NCBI GenBank assembly: GCA_033977485.1
Contig: CM066994.1
Coordinates: 28,532,637-28,596,636 of the forward strand
Reading direction: 5' to 3'
Source: Hydrangea macrophylla
Lineage: Eukaryota > Streptophyta > Magnoliopsida > Cornales > Hydrangeaceae
Length of the DNA stretch: 64,000 nt
Shown: one piece after another, positions 54,636-64,000 of the stretch
Layout: each line of letters begins with the position of its first letter
How positions within the stretch are numbered: position 1 is the stretch's first letter
Notes under the pieces: model-generated
Told to the model about the DNA's origin: nothing
What the model saw: the letters and a program-made list of their open reading frames with translations, nothing else
Database searches by the model: none
Translations under genes and position numbers: made by a program

Positions 54636-55676
54636 TCACTTGGCCTTCTCAATGCTTGTAATTGACCCGGACGAGTTACACGTGATTGAGTCGTACCTGA
54701 GAAAAACGTGAGCCACAAAAAGACATGCACTTGGAGTTACGTAGTCTTTGGCCACACATTGCTTGTTCGACTCACTCGGTGACCCGGTCTCTGGGCCGCC
54801 TGACCAGTACACATATTTCAGTAACTCGCGGCCTTTCTCTCCTTTGAACCGATATGGATTGAACGTTTCAGGATCCTCAAACACCTTTGGGTCTCTCATC
54901 GCCAACGGTTGATATCCACAGAGAAGCTCACCTTTCTTGATCTCATAAACCGAGTCATGCGAACTCAGTTGAAAATCTTTCCTGGCCCGTGCGTATTGAC
55001 GCTCCACTGGGGGTTTGAAGCGGAGAGTCTCGTAAACAAAAGACTGCACGAGTTCCATCCCTTTCACCGAGTCAAAACTCAGAGTTGACCCGCTAATAAT
55101 ATTTTCTCTCACTTCTTTTCTGAGTTTTTCTTGTAACCCAGTTTTATCACTCGCGAGTGTCTTCAATAAATTTGGTAAATACTTAGCAAATCCAGCAAAC
55201 GCGTTGAGCCCGAGCATGAAAAGAAGGTTGTGAATCGTCTCGTGGTGATTTAGTTTGAACTCAGTTTCACCTCTTTCTATCACTTCTTTGCCTTCTTTTT
55301 CGACGAACTCAATGAGTTTGTTATAACCGCTTCTTACGAGTGAGAATGGAAGTGGAAAAGAGTGAAGAAAGATCTCTTGGAAGGGCTGTAACATCAAGTC
55401 GGTTGTGGTTATTGGGAGGAGCTGAAATATGCTCCATTTACCCAGCATGGAGTAGCCGGACTCGGCAATTTCGGGTGAACTCGCTGTGTCAGCTCCGATG
55501 AGGCAACGAGTTAGGAAGCTAAAGATGAACTGGTTCAATGGGACCTTGTAGCTGGCTGAGCCTGACTTGGAGAGGGTTGACTCAATATTATCCCACATGG
55601 TGTCGAGCTTGGAGACAAAGGTTGGGACCCAGATGGTGGAGCTTCGTCTGAGAATGTCCAACATAAAGTTCTTGGT
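54636..55676 (-). CDS. CYP74-family P450 (hydroperoxide lyase-like), exon 2
   Basis: The acceptor TTGACAG at 55677-55683 precedes ACCAAGAAC, so exon 2 encodes residues 124-469 of a 469-residue protein and joins exon 1 in phase 0. The enzyme belongs to the oxylipin branch: it rearranges or cleaves fatty-acid hydroperoxides without O2 or a reductase. The I-helix segment is GLNAFAGF (residues 279-286), the ExxR motif is ETLR (339-342), and NPYRF is at 396-400. The heme loop is SNKQCVAKD with Cys430, the CYP74-specific form. The ending SGSITSIEKAK, with GELLCGYQPLAMRDPKVF, is closest to CYP74B hydroperoxide lyases, not allene oxide synthases, whose end differs. The exact product (aldehydes, divinyl ether or epoxyalcohol) cannot be fixed from sequence. 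All core motifs are intact and there is no stop. Confidence 0.92.
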   Translation of the reverse strand, partial: TKNFMLDILRRSSTIWVPTFVSKLDTMWDNIESTLSKSGSASYKVPLNQFIFSFLTRCLIGADTASSPEIAESGYSMLGKWSIFQLLPITTTDLMLQPFQEIFLHSFPLPFSLVRSGYNKLIEFVEKEGKEVIERGETEFKLNHHETIHNLLFMLGLNAFAGFAKYLPNLLKTLASDKTGLQEKLRKEVRENIISGSTLSFDSVKGMELVQSFVYETLRFKPPVERQYARARKDFQLSSHDSVYEIKKGELLCGYQPLAMRDPKVFEDPETFNPYRFKGEKGRELLKYVYWSGGPETGSPSESNKQCVAKDYVTPSACLFVAHVFLRYDSITCNSSGSITSIEKAK

Positions 55677-55756
55677 CTGTCAATAAGAATTGAAGTTCAA
55701 AAAACTTTAGTTTCTTACAATTACGTTTAGTCTAATTTTGAGTCTTTCGATATGGT

Positions 55757-56030
55757 GAGAAATTATTTAGTGAACCCATCTCATCACATAAGCATGCTGA
55801 CGCACGTGGTGTGACCATTTGATCTATATCATACATCTACCCTACTTCTAGTCTGTAAGGGAACATGACACATAGTGAACAGTTATCAAATTTAAAATCC
55901 AACAAACTAACTACACACCATGTGTCATGATCCCTCACAAGTAGGGTAATATGTATGGTTTGGATCAAATGGTCACATCACATCAGTATACTGACATGGT
56001 GTGCATGACAGGATCATTGAATGACTTCTC
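55757..56030. mobile_element. Foldback MITE in the CYP74 intron
   Basis: The two halves are inverse copies over about 115 bases: GAGAAATTATTTAGTGAAC, GTGTGACCATTTGATC and ACCCTACTT on the left reappear inverted on the right as GTTCAATGAC-like, GATCAAATGGTCACA and AAGTAGGGT. No target duplication is certain. Confidence 0.75.
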
Positions 56031-58295
56031 GTATGTAGTCCATTATGTTACATATTTTTTTTTTCAATAATGTTAACAATTATTCTTAATTGAGACATGT
56101 TTACAAATTGAGGCCTAAAGTATTTTAATTAATAATACAAGCCTCAAAATGAAACTTTGGTATATACATGATACTAAACTATATTTTAGTAAAAAATTTA
56201 CTAATATTTCATATGCTATATCGAATATTTTGAGGTACATTACCTCAAAATATACCAAAGTTTTACTTAGGGCTCTAAATTATTTGAAGCACTTTAGGCC
56301 CTCGATTTGTAAGCAGGTGTTTTAATTAAGGATAGTCGTTAATAGAGTAAAAAAAAAGGTTATTAAAAGAACAATGTTAAAAAATATTTTAATACTCTGT
56401 AATTACACAAAACTCTAATTTTGAGCCATCCATTTGGTCAATTGATCCCTTAAATTCTTTTGACGCTCTTAACAAGGCCAAAGTGAAACTTTGATATATG
56501 TAGAGGTTATTAAAATGTATTTTAGCCTATTTCATATTTTAGTCTGTATTTTCAAATGCAGTATCTTTGTCCCTCAAGTTTCAAATATATATATGCCAAT
56601 TTGGTACTAAAAATGTTGAAAATACAGAAATAAAACTTTTTGCACCGCAAGGAACCAAAATGATGAATTTGAAAATATAGAGCCCAAAGTAAAATTTTCC
56701 TAAAACTACATGATATTAAAATGTTGTCCAGTCAAGAAGTGAAGACTTCTTCCTTATCTGGATACATCTTCCCTCCCTCTTCTCTTTTAGATTCGTCATA
56801 ACCATAGGCCAAATAAACTTTTGCTTTAGGCCTGTGTGAAGGTGAAAGTCCCAAAATGCTAGAAGGTCTGTTACTCAACACAGTCTGTTGAAAGAAAATT
56901 AAAGGCCCAATGTAAATTGAAAAAAGAAAAAATAATGTCACTAATTATTAGTTTTTGCCTATTAAAACAACCATCTTTTTTTTTTTTTTTTTTCTTTCTA
57001 AGACGATATTAATTTTTTAGAAAATGTCAACTAAAACTATCTATCTCTGATTCTCTATTTTACTATGGCCATCTCTCTCTCTCTCTATTGAACTGCATCT
57101 CCGTCCTATTTTCAGTGTTATGAAAGCTTGCATTTCGGGAGAAACCTATTTAGTGTTTTTCTGAAAACATAAAAAATTTCGAATGATAGTAAAGGCCCTT
57201 GCTTAAAATAGTGGTAGTAGGTCTCATATATATTGTCCAGAGATAGTCATACTCTATTTCCTTCCTTTTACTTTTCTATCCATCTTATCAAAACATAGCA
57301 TATGAATTGTTTTAGAACGTACACTTAATAACTCCCTTGAAAAAGAAAATATAACCAAACACCAATGCTCCTATAAAGAGGATGGATCCCCACTCCCCAG
57401 TAGCCAAAATAGTGCTGCCAAATCGGCAATACCAATAAAGTGCTAACAGCACACTCATCACATATTTTGGTGTTGGGATGTACAATTGCAATCGGACACT
57501 ACAATGACAAAAAGTTTTTGTTTGAATTTTGCTTTTGGAGCCCCACGATCACTTATGGGCTTGCAAAAGCTTACGCCAAAATACGGGAACCTAATTCTGA
57601 TTTTTTTCAAATGATACAGTGACTTCTCTTTAGATTTATATTTGATCATCACATTTTCCCTACTACTAGTCAATTGTAGTTTAGCAATTATTTGGGTAAA
57701 TATCACTTGCTAGCTTTCCTAATATTTTTCTTAATATCAGTTAGTTACAAAGGTTTAACATAATACTCATGTCCTCCCTTGCTCATTCGTATTTGCGTTA
57801 CAGTTCATCCCACTAGTTACATGATTTTATTTATTTATTTTTTTTTTTTTTTGGGGTTTGCGAGTGATGGGTCCTCTCATTAGTTCCCATCATTCCAAAA
57901 TGTCAACGTGCATATTTGAACACAATACCTCTTGATAGAGAACCGAGAAATCTTACAATGTGACCACTTGTTTCTAAATATAGGAATATATAATTGAGAA
58001 ATGATAGTCAAACATTTGGAGCTAACTACTACTCTACTATTTTAAATCACAAAGGGAGCTCACTAATACCAACCCTAAGAATTTGTTAAATACCTTTTGG
58101 GCAAACTATAGGGTACTGAAAGGTATTTAAGCTTAAAAAATATGTAAATTACACTTACCTCGATTGAGGTATGCCATAACACTATTAACACAAAGTCCTC
58201 TCACATAGTCTTAGAAATTATACTGAGCTCCGCTAATGTTTGTTATTTTGCAATACCCACCTCCCTTCTGTTAGTCAATATGATCAGTTACCTTT

Positions 58296-58330
58296 AATTA
58301 TTATTATTATTATTATTATCATTATTATTA
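58296..58330. repeat. (ATT)n microsatellite
   Basis: ATT trinucleotide run in the intron with one interruption. Confidence 0.9.
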
Positions 58331-58697
58331 TTTATGGTTAAACCTTTAGGACATGATCATTTTGCCTTATTAGAGTAAAAAGTCAAAAAATAAAAAACTC
58401 CAAAGATAATATTTTTTTTTCTCCTCTTTGTTTTAATGGTATTTATTAAGAACAAATTTGTCATTTCATAACGTAGTGATTTTTTTTAGAGGAGAGGTTA
58501 GTATAATTTACCTTTTTTTTTTCTTTCCAGTTTTTCTTCTACGTATTAACACATCTACATATGGTTCGTCATTCTTTAGTTCCATACACAACCAAATACT
58601 ATTGAAAAGCATATTCATCATGGGTCAAGTGTTTCGTTTGGATTGGCTTTTACTTTTATGATTAGGAAGTTTAAAAATATATATATATATATATATA

Positions 58698-58875
58698 GTC
58701 AGGCTCTAAAGAGGGCGTTTTCTTTTTATTAAAGAAAGGGCCTCTATTTTAGTCGCCGGATCGTATTTAAAAATTGTAAAATGACAACATTGCTCTTAAT
58801 GAAAACAAGATCCGACGGCCAAAACAGATGCCCTCTCTTTATTAAAGAGAGGGCGTCCTCTTTAGAGAATTTTTG
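58698..58875. mobile_element. Foldback MITE in a TA microsatellite (copy 1)
   Basis: The left arm GTCAGGCTCTAAAGAGGGCG is inverted on the right as CGTCCTCTTTAGAG. The inner arms TTTATTAAAGA.AGGGC and CGGATCG pair as well. Both sides are TA repeats (58677-58696 and 58878-58899). Related to 62960-63119. Confidence 0.8.
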
Positions 58876-59403
58876 TATATATATATATATATATATATTT
58901 TAAAAAGCCAAATCTGCTTCTTGCATGAAGTTTGTGCTGAAACACGTTAAACCTGCTTAATTGGTCATAGCAAGCTTTTGGCACCCTAACTTATTTCTTA
59001 TAGTATCTTATATGTACCAAAAGAGGCTAACATTTGCGTTTTAAACCAAAATGTGCATTAACAGAAATGAATCCATACCAAATAGGGTCCAAGGACTATT
59101 TGATTTGCGGTTATAGAGAATAAAAAAAAGGTAGGAATTAAAACTATAGTTCGCTCTAGTGTTTACCCCATGTATTTTCTTTCATGCTTAAATGACATTA
59201 AAAATAAAATTTTCTAAAATATATTTATAACATACGAATAAAAGAGGGGAAATAAACATTTAAAATGATTAATTTATTTCGCAACTTATTCCCTTCTCTG
59301 TTCAATTTTTCCTGAACGTTTTTGTTATTTACCGAACAAGGGGAAATGTTTTATTTTTTTTTCTTTTCTCTCACTAAATCCAATAACCCAAAAAAACCTA
59401 AGG

Positions 59404-59730
59404 CTTTGTTTGGTGCATGCGCTTGGCGAAGGAAAAGAAAAGGAAAACATACACGAACCTCCTTTCCTTAATTTGTTTGGTTAATAAGGAAAACAATAGG
59501 AAAGAAAGAAGAATAAGTTGATCAGAAATATATCAAAAATTTGAATGTTATGAATCATTTCCCTTCTATTTTTTTTTTCTTATATTACAATTATTTTTGA
59601 TAAGCTTTTAATTTTCAAAATTATGAAGGAAAGCGCAAGGGAAAACGCGAGAGAACTAATTTTCTATCTTGTTTTTTCTTCCCTTTTTAATTTATATATT
59701 TTCTCTCCTTAAATCCATGAAACAAACATA
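59404..59730. mobile_element. Foldback MITE, TTTGTTTGGTGCATG end
   Basis: Left CTTTGTTTGGTGCATG and right CCATGAAACAAACATAG are inverted. Pyrimidine/purine arms between them (CCTTTCC..GGAAAG, TTTTCTATCTTG) pair imperfectly. A second, shorter member begins just 17 bases further on. Confidence 0.6.
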
Positions 59731-59746
59731 GTCCAAGTCTCTATGG

Positions 59747-59899
59747 CTTTGTTTGGTTCATGGATTTTATGAGAAAAAAGATAGGAAAAATGAAAACAAA
59801 ATAGAAAGTTAGTTTCTTTTAATTACGAATGTGACTAATTTTCTATCTTGTTTTCATTTCTCTTATTTTTTTCTTCACGAAATACATGAACAAATAGAG
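59747..59899. mobile_element. Foldback MITE beside CYP74 exon 1
   Basis: The arm TTTGTTTGGTTCATGGATTT with AAGATAGGAAAAATGAAAAC is matched inverted by GTTTTCATTTCTCTTAT and AAATACATGAACAAATAG. It lies only about 65 bases inside the intron from the donor site. Confidence 0.7.
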
Positions 59900-59965
59900 T
59901 AACTAGAGCCTAAGTCCTCCCTAAATCCATAAACAAAAAACTGAGCGTAAGTGAATCATGTATAC

Positions 59966-60334
59966 CTTTGAGTGCTGAGGGTCTGTGGTATCGAGGTACC
60001 CACAAACCTTTACACCGCCAGTGAAGTTAAGATTTGGGACGTAGTTTCCGCCAAGTGCGTCCCTCCTGTCAACGAGCTCGAAATCAAAGAGGTGAGAGAA
60101 AGACTTGAAGTCCAAACAAACTATGATGTTTATATTAGCTCCGGACGGAAAGGACGGTGGCATGTTTGTTCTGAAAACCGTGCTCTTGTTCTTCTTCATT
60201 CTCTCTCTAAAGTACTTGTCTTCACCTTGGAGCCAGAAGTAATGAAGCCTGTCCCATAAGGGACCCACCAACGGCAGTCCCGGGCCGCCGGGGATCTTGC
60301 GGACCGGCAGTGGTTGTGATTGGGGTGATGACAT
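59966..60334 (-). CDS. CYP74-family P450 (hydroperoxide lyase-like), exon 1
   Basis: Encodes residues 1-123, starting MSSPQSQPLPVRKIPGGPG. The ATG at 60334 is the only one before the conserved IPGGPGLPLVGPLWDRLHYF segment. A TATA box lies about 80 bases upstream. The region FRERMKKNKSTVFRTNMPP and SFSHLFDFELVDRRD are CYP74 hallmarks. There is no long Ser/Thr-rich chloroplast transit peptide, so location in the cell (plastid envelope or cytosol) is open. The FPSGANINIIVCLD segment seems a few residues shorter than is usual after the conserved PPSFP. The frame ends at donor AAAG|GTATAC in phase 0. Confidence 0.9.
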
Positions 60335-60410
60335 TGATCCAGAGGGATATGTAAGATGAGATTGATAATTAAAACTTGATGATAAGACACTGTTTATACA
60401 TATGTATGGG

Positions 60411-60420
60411 TATTTATAGG
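60411..60420 (-). promoter_or_regulatory. TATA box of the CYP74 gene
   Basis: Minus strand CCTATAAATA, about 80 bases upstream of the ATG. It implies a short 5' untranslated region of about 45-50 bases. Confidence 0.7.
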
Positions 60421-60945
60421 GATAAACGCTCGTTTTGTGGGATTTTTTTAGTCTGAATTCAAATATTTTATCTTATTCTTTAAATTTAATTTGTAAGTTA
60501 TGTACTTGTACGTATGGACTTTTTTTTTGGAGCTATATCTCTTTTCTATCTTATATTTTCTCTGTAAAAAAAAAAACAGTTAATTTTCTTCTTCGAAAAA
60601 ATAAAAATAAAAAATAGTTAATTTGTAAATTTTTCTGCATATAATACAGATATGTAGTTTATAGACACATACAAATTCGAAACCAATGGATGGCCCAATG
60701 GTGGGGTGACTTCCATCTCACTTGCAGATGTTTACGGCTTATCTTCCTTTGTGTAGTGCATGTATCAAACCAAAAAATAAAAAAAGAAAAAAAAAACTCA
60801 CTTATACATATATATAAAAAAAAAAAAAGAAAAAAAAAACTCACTTATACATATATATATATATATATATATATATGAAAACAAGGGATCAAGAAGGCAG
60901 TAGTACTTCTCAATTTCCAATGTAAGAGATTTCCGTTTCAAACAT
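60421..60945. other. CYP74 upstream region, AT-rich
   Basis: Poly-A and poly-T runs, (TA)n at about 60849-60876, and a duplicated AAAAAACTCACTTATACATA segment (about 60791 and 60831). No other gene. It ends with the left target duplication of the SINE (60930-60945). Confidence 0.6.
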
Positions 60946-61120
60946 ATATATATTTTTTTGGTAACCGTGAGTGTCCAGGTCAGTTTGCGCGCACCTCGAC
61001 TAATCCCACAAGGCCAGGGCGTCCGAGTGAATCACCTGTGGCCATCATCTTGAGATTCAAACTTGAGACCTCTGAGTAAAATACCCAGAAGCCTTGCCAT
61101 CCGACCATAAGAGAAGTGGT
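60946..61120 (-). mobile_element. tRNA-derived SINE (Au-SINE-like)
   Basis: On the minus strand it contains an A-box-like GGATGGCAAGG, a B-box-like GGTCTCAAGTTTGAATC, the GGTGCGCGCAAACTGACC body and a GGACACTCACGGTTACC end followed by an A/TA tail. It is flanked by imperfect duplications TTTCCGTTTCAAACAT (60930-60945) and TTTTCGTTTCAAATAT (61121-61136). The family resembles the widespread plant Au SINE. Confidence 0.8.
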
Positions 61121-61320
61121 TTTTCGTTTCAAATATTCCTTCTCAATTATCCTATATATATATATATATATATATATTTAAAAAAGTTCACTCCTTCTAA
61201 TTGATATTGGACTTAAACCCATATGGACATACCACATCATCTACCTGTCATATAATAAAAATGCAGGTGACAGAACCGGTAAATGTAGCATACAGCACTC
61301 TAACCAGTATAGCATACTTA

Positions 61321-61899
61321 GACCATCTCCAACCCTGAGGCAACTATTGCAGCAAAAGCAAAGTTGCTGCAAAATGTGATAAAACCTTGCTCCAACAGGC
61401 ACAGCAACTGTTGCAGCAAAGTTGCTGGGTTGCCCAAATGGCAGCAAAGTTGATGCGATTAACCCATGCCTTCAAATCTTATTTTGCAATATTTTAATGA
61501 AAGATAGCACAATTCTTGAATAATTTATATTTGAATTTAAGCGAAAGTAAATTTTAAAATTCCTTTGTAGGGGGGAAATTTAAGTTTGAAATTTATTCAA
61601 AAACTAAAATTGTAAAAAATTCAAAATAATATTTTAAATTGTAAAATATTTTAAATAATATTATAGTTTTTTAATTAGAAAATGTCACATATTGCCAATA
61701 AACAATACTATAAAATCACAAAGTACAATAATATGGGTAGAATACAAATAATAGATAAAAGAATAAAAATATATTAAAATAACAAAAGTTTGATGTAAGG
61801 GTTGGAGTGACTCATCAAAACCAACACAACAACTTTGCCTAAGACCCATCAAAGTACCAATTTGCCTTATGAATTGATGGTTTGCCTTTGGAGATGGTC
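61321..61899. mobile_element. PIF/Harbinger-like MITE
   Basis: 579 bp, starting GACCATCTCCAA and ending with its inverse TTGGAGATGGTC, flanked by perfect TTA (61318-61320 and 61900-61902). The left part repeats GCAGCAAAGTTGCTG inverted units (61345-61455). No transposase. Confidence 0.85.
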
Positions 61900-62520
61900 T
61901 TATAAGAACGTACATAGATTACATGAATTACAAACTAAGACATTGTCCGACTCTTGCGCATGGACAGATTTTCAAGTGCTTGAATGACTAATCAAACAAT
62001 TATTTGAGTATTTTAATAGTTACATTAGCAGATAAGTCGCAATGATACATCTTAGTAATTTAGGATCTGTCATATATCCTAGTGTTTTTGATACTTAGAA
62101 TGTTATGCATGAATGTTAAAATGTTGTACCATTTAAAAAATATAATTATTGTTAAAAGCAATTATTTTATTTAGAAGTTTTATATATATATATATATATA
62201 TAAGTGATTTTTAAACTTACAACATCTTGACTCTAATCCGGTATTTCAATGTAAAATAATTTTCAGAAAATATTTTTTCAGTCAAATTGTACGTAAAAAT
62301 ATTTTCCAAAAAATAATTTGCATAGAAACAAACGGAAGGTAAAGTGATGCCAAAATTTCCTAAGTTAGGATATATGCACATTCTAACCACTAGGATGTAT
62401 AATAGAAGTTCCCATATAAATTTTTAACCTTCCTTTCAAGTTGACTTGGTCGAATATTACTCCCAACAATGATATGGACACAGCTACGTACACACACCTA
62501 TATATATATTATATATATAT

Positions 62521-62724
62521 AGGGAGAGGCTTTTAAATAAATTAAGTAGAGTGAACTTATTCAGTGAACTGGATTTTAAGTCTAAAATAGCCCGTGGGCT
62601 GCCCTGCTGATCCACGGCGCCCCATCCTGCTCCTGCGCCCCGCTGGCCTGCAGGTTATTTTAAGCTTAAAATCCAGTTCATTGGGTAAGTTCACTCTACC
62701 CAGTTCAATTAAGAGTCTCTCCCT
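62521..62724. mobile_element. Foldback MITE in a TA microsatellite
   Basis: The arms AGGGAGAGGCTTTTAA, GTAGAGTGAACTTA and TGAACTGGATTTTAAG pair with the right half (CTTAAAATCCAGTTCA, TAAGTTCACTCTAC, GAGTCTCTCCCT). The GC-rich loop (about 62590-62655) differs from its surroundings. TA repeats lie on both sides. Confidence 0.88.
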
Positions 62725-62795
62725 ATATATATATATATATTGAACAAAAAAAAATATATGTACAAATATCCTACACTTCAACATGGATAAATACG

Positions 62796-62928
62796 GTGAG
62801 GCTCTTTAGTGAACTGGGAAGTGAACTAGGCTTAAAAAGCGAATGACCCGATCCATCACATAATCTTGCGCGTCAGGTACTTGGCTTTTTAAACCTAGTT
62901 CACTCCACAGTTCACTGGAGAGCCTGAC
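62796..62928. mobile_element. Foldback MITE, GTGAGGCTCT end
   Basis: Left GTGAGGCTCTTTAGTGAACTG and GTGAACTAGGCTTAAAAAGC are inverted on the right as GCTTTTTAAACCTAGTTCAC and CAGTTCACTGGAGAGCCTGAC. A TA run follows at about 62938-62953. Confidence 0.85.
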
Positions 62929-62959
62929 TGTGGATATAATATATATATATATACATGCA

Positions 62960-63119
62960 GTCAGGCTCTAAAGAGTGCTCACTCTTTTTATTAAAGAGAG
63001 GATATCTGTTTTGGCCGCCAAATCCAATTTTTAAACACGATCCGACAGTCAAAACAGAGACCCTCTCTTCTTTAATACTCTTTAATAAAGAGATTACATC
63101 CTGTCAGGAGAATTTTCGC
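62960..63119. mobile_element. Foldback MITE beside a TA microsatellite (copy 2)
   Basis: Starts GTCAGGCTCTAAAGAG like 58698-58875 and shares the CTTTTTATTAAAGAGAGG, CGATCCGACAGTCAAAACAG and ATTAAAGAG parts. It is a diverged second member of that family. Confidence 0.8.
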
Positions 63120-64000
63120 ATATACGTTTACATGTGTATAATTGAGGGACGAATTATTGGGAAGAGAGAGCGAGTCAATCTATCGCAATGGTGGCTAGTA
63201 TTAGTAATGGGATATATAAGTTTCAGTCGAACTTTATGGAGGAAATTTAGAAATCAAGTCTACCTTTCTTACCAAAATTGAAAAATTAAACATTAATTGA
63301 TAAATTTTAAAAGTCATCAATAACTTAAAACAATATCAATTTTTGAAGACTTTATTTATGTTTCAATGTGCACATTATGAACTTGCATCAAAGTTGTGAA
63401 GATTGCTCATAATATTGCGATGAATTGCTCAGAGTTGCCCCCCAGCATTTTAAAGAGTATTCTTGACGTTGTGAAGAGTGCTTTCAATGTTGTATAAAAT
63501 TGGATAACTTTAAATTTTACACAAAAAGTTGACATTTTTTTAATTCGAAAAAATTGTAGGCTGACTTCTAAATTTCACACAAAAATTCGACTAAAATGTA
63601 ATTATCCCAATAAACTTTATTTTAGGGAACTTTTATCGGTTTGTCTATGTGAAAACATAGTTAGCAGAACCGGCTTGGACATCAATCACCAGGTGGATGA
63701 TTCACTGGTCCAATTGTTGGGTTAACTGGTTGGACCGAGTTTATTTAATATTAATTAAAATAAATAAATAACAATAATGTTTGGCCCAAAAAATGTTTAA
63801 CATTTAACGTAATAAAGTTTCTAACCAAATGGTTAGGAACTGAAATGGAACTTTTACCCACAATCTAAACATTAGCAATATCCCAGCCGGGTCACACGGG
63901 TCACGGTTTGATGATATCACAAAGTGTTCAAAATTTGATGATTTGATGATATCACAAAGTATGGACGGTTCTTTAAAATCCAGCCGGTTTGCTTGGGTCA
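63120..64000. other. Right edge, no gene recognised
   Basis: AT-rich to about 63640. After that come CCGGTT-type repeats (AACCGGCTTGGAC, GGTTAACTGGTTGGACCG, AGCCGGTTTGCTTGGG) that look like part of a dispersed element running off the edge. A direct duplication TTTGATGATATCACAAAGT lies at about 63908-63962. Confidence 0.45.

Larger units (their letters stand above)
55677..59965 (-). other. CYP74 intron, 4289 bp, rich in MITEs
   Basis: Donor AAAG|GTATAC at 59965 and acceptor TTGACAG| at 55677 on the minus strand. It holds four foldback repeats (55757-56030, 58698-58875, 59404-59730, 59747-59899), an ATT microsatellite at about 58296-58330 and poly-T runs. No other gene was seen. The junction joins HSK to TKNF, matching the family's EPKHA..KNF region. 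Confidence 0.85.

Noticed and set aside
59972..60259. 95-residue plus-strand open frame opposite CYP74 exon 1
   Set aside because: It is the antisense shadow of a clearly conserved exon; nothing recognisable in its translation.
63640..64000. Possible complete transposon with CCGGTT repeats
   Set aside because: Only one side is in the window and no inverted end or duplication can be shown, so it is described only as an unidentified edge repeat.

Overview
The window is plant nuclear DNA, most likely from a eudicot. It is AT-rich, dominated by nested LTR retrotransposons of plant lineages, and contains a CACTA-type DNA element, several MITEs, a tRNA-derived SINE and one intact-looking host gene, a CYP74-family cytochrome P450 with one intron. 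The species cannot be named from the sequence alone.

Layout, left to right. 1-3420: retroelement debris, including a minus-strand Ty3/gypsy gag relic. 3920-5638: the 5' part of an old Ty1/copia element (LTR, primer-binding site, gag, start of pol). 5639-11222: a decayed minus-strand copia element that has lost its 5' LTR. 11223-22218: a decayed plus-strand chromodomain gypsy element with gag, protease, RT, RNase H, integrase and chromodomain remnants. It is split at 17107-21040 by a minus-strand gag-only LTR element. 22219-about 47290: a TAT/Ogre-like gypsy relic keeping gag, a repeat-rich 3' region and a 3' LTR but no pol. It is split twice by young insertions. One is an almost intact copia element (24182-32879, 1495-bp LTRs, perfect 5-bp target duplication). 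The other is a non-coding large LTR element (34313-42099, 2676-bp LTRs, perfect 5-bp target duplication, minus orientation). 48034-53595: a non-autonomous CACTA-like element whose body is almost entirely satellite-like tandem arrays with a unit of about 168-180 bp. 54636-60334: the CYP74 gene on the minus strand, with a 4.3-kb MITE-loaded intron. 60420-64000: the gene's upstream DNA, with one SINE, a PIF/Harbinger-like MITE and several foldback MITEs beside TA microsatellites.

Only the CYP74 gene is likely to serve the host. It probably encodes a fatty-acid hydroperoxide lyase-like enzyme of the oxylipin pathway. The rest records successive insertions: old copia and gypsy elements were cut by younger ones, and the two youngest still have near-identical or identical LTRs.

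The most notable patterns are these. (a) The CACTA-like element carries two related satellite arrays, one with an alternating 177/168-bp dimer structure. (b) Clusters of short palindromes occur in the LTRs of three unrelated retroelement families, in two of them directly upstream of the TATA box. (c) Tandem repeats occur repeatedly in the 3' untranslated regions of gypsy elements. (d) The youngest copia element has two opposing one-base indels in homopolymers. (e) MITEs cluster at TA microsatellites. All comparisons were made by eye; no alignment or database search was run.
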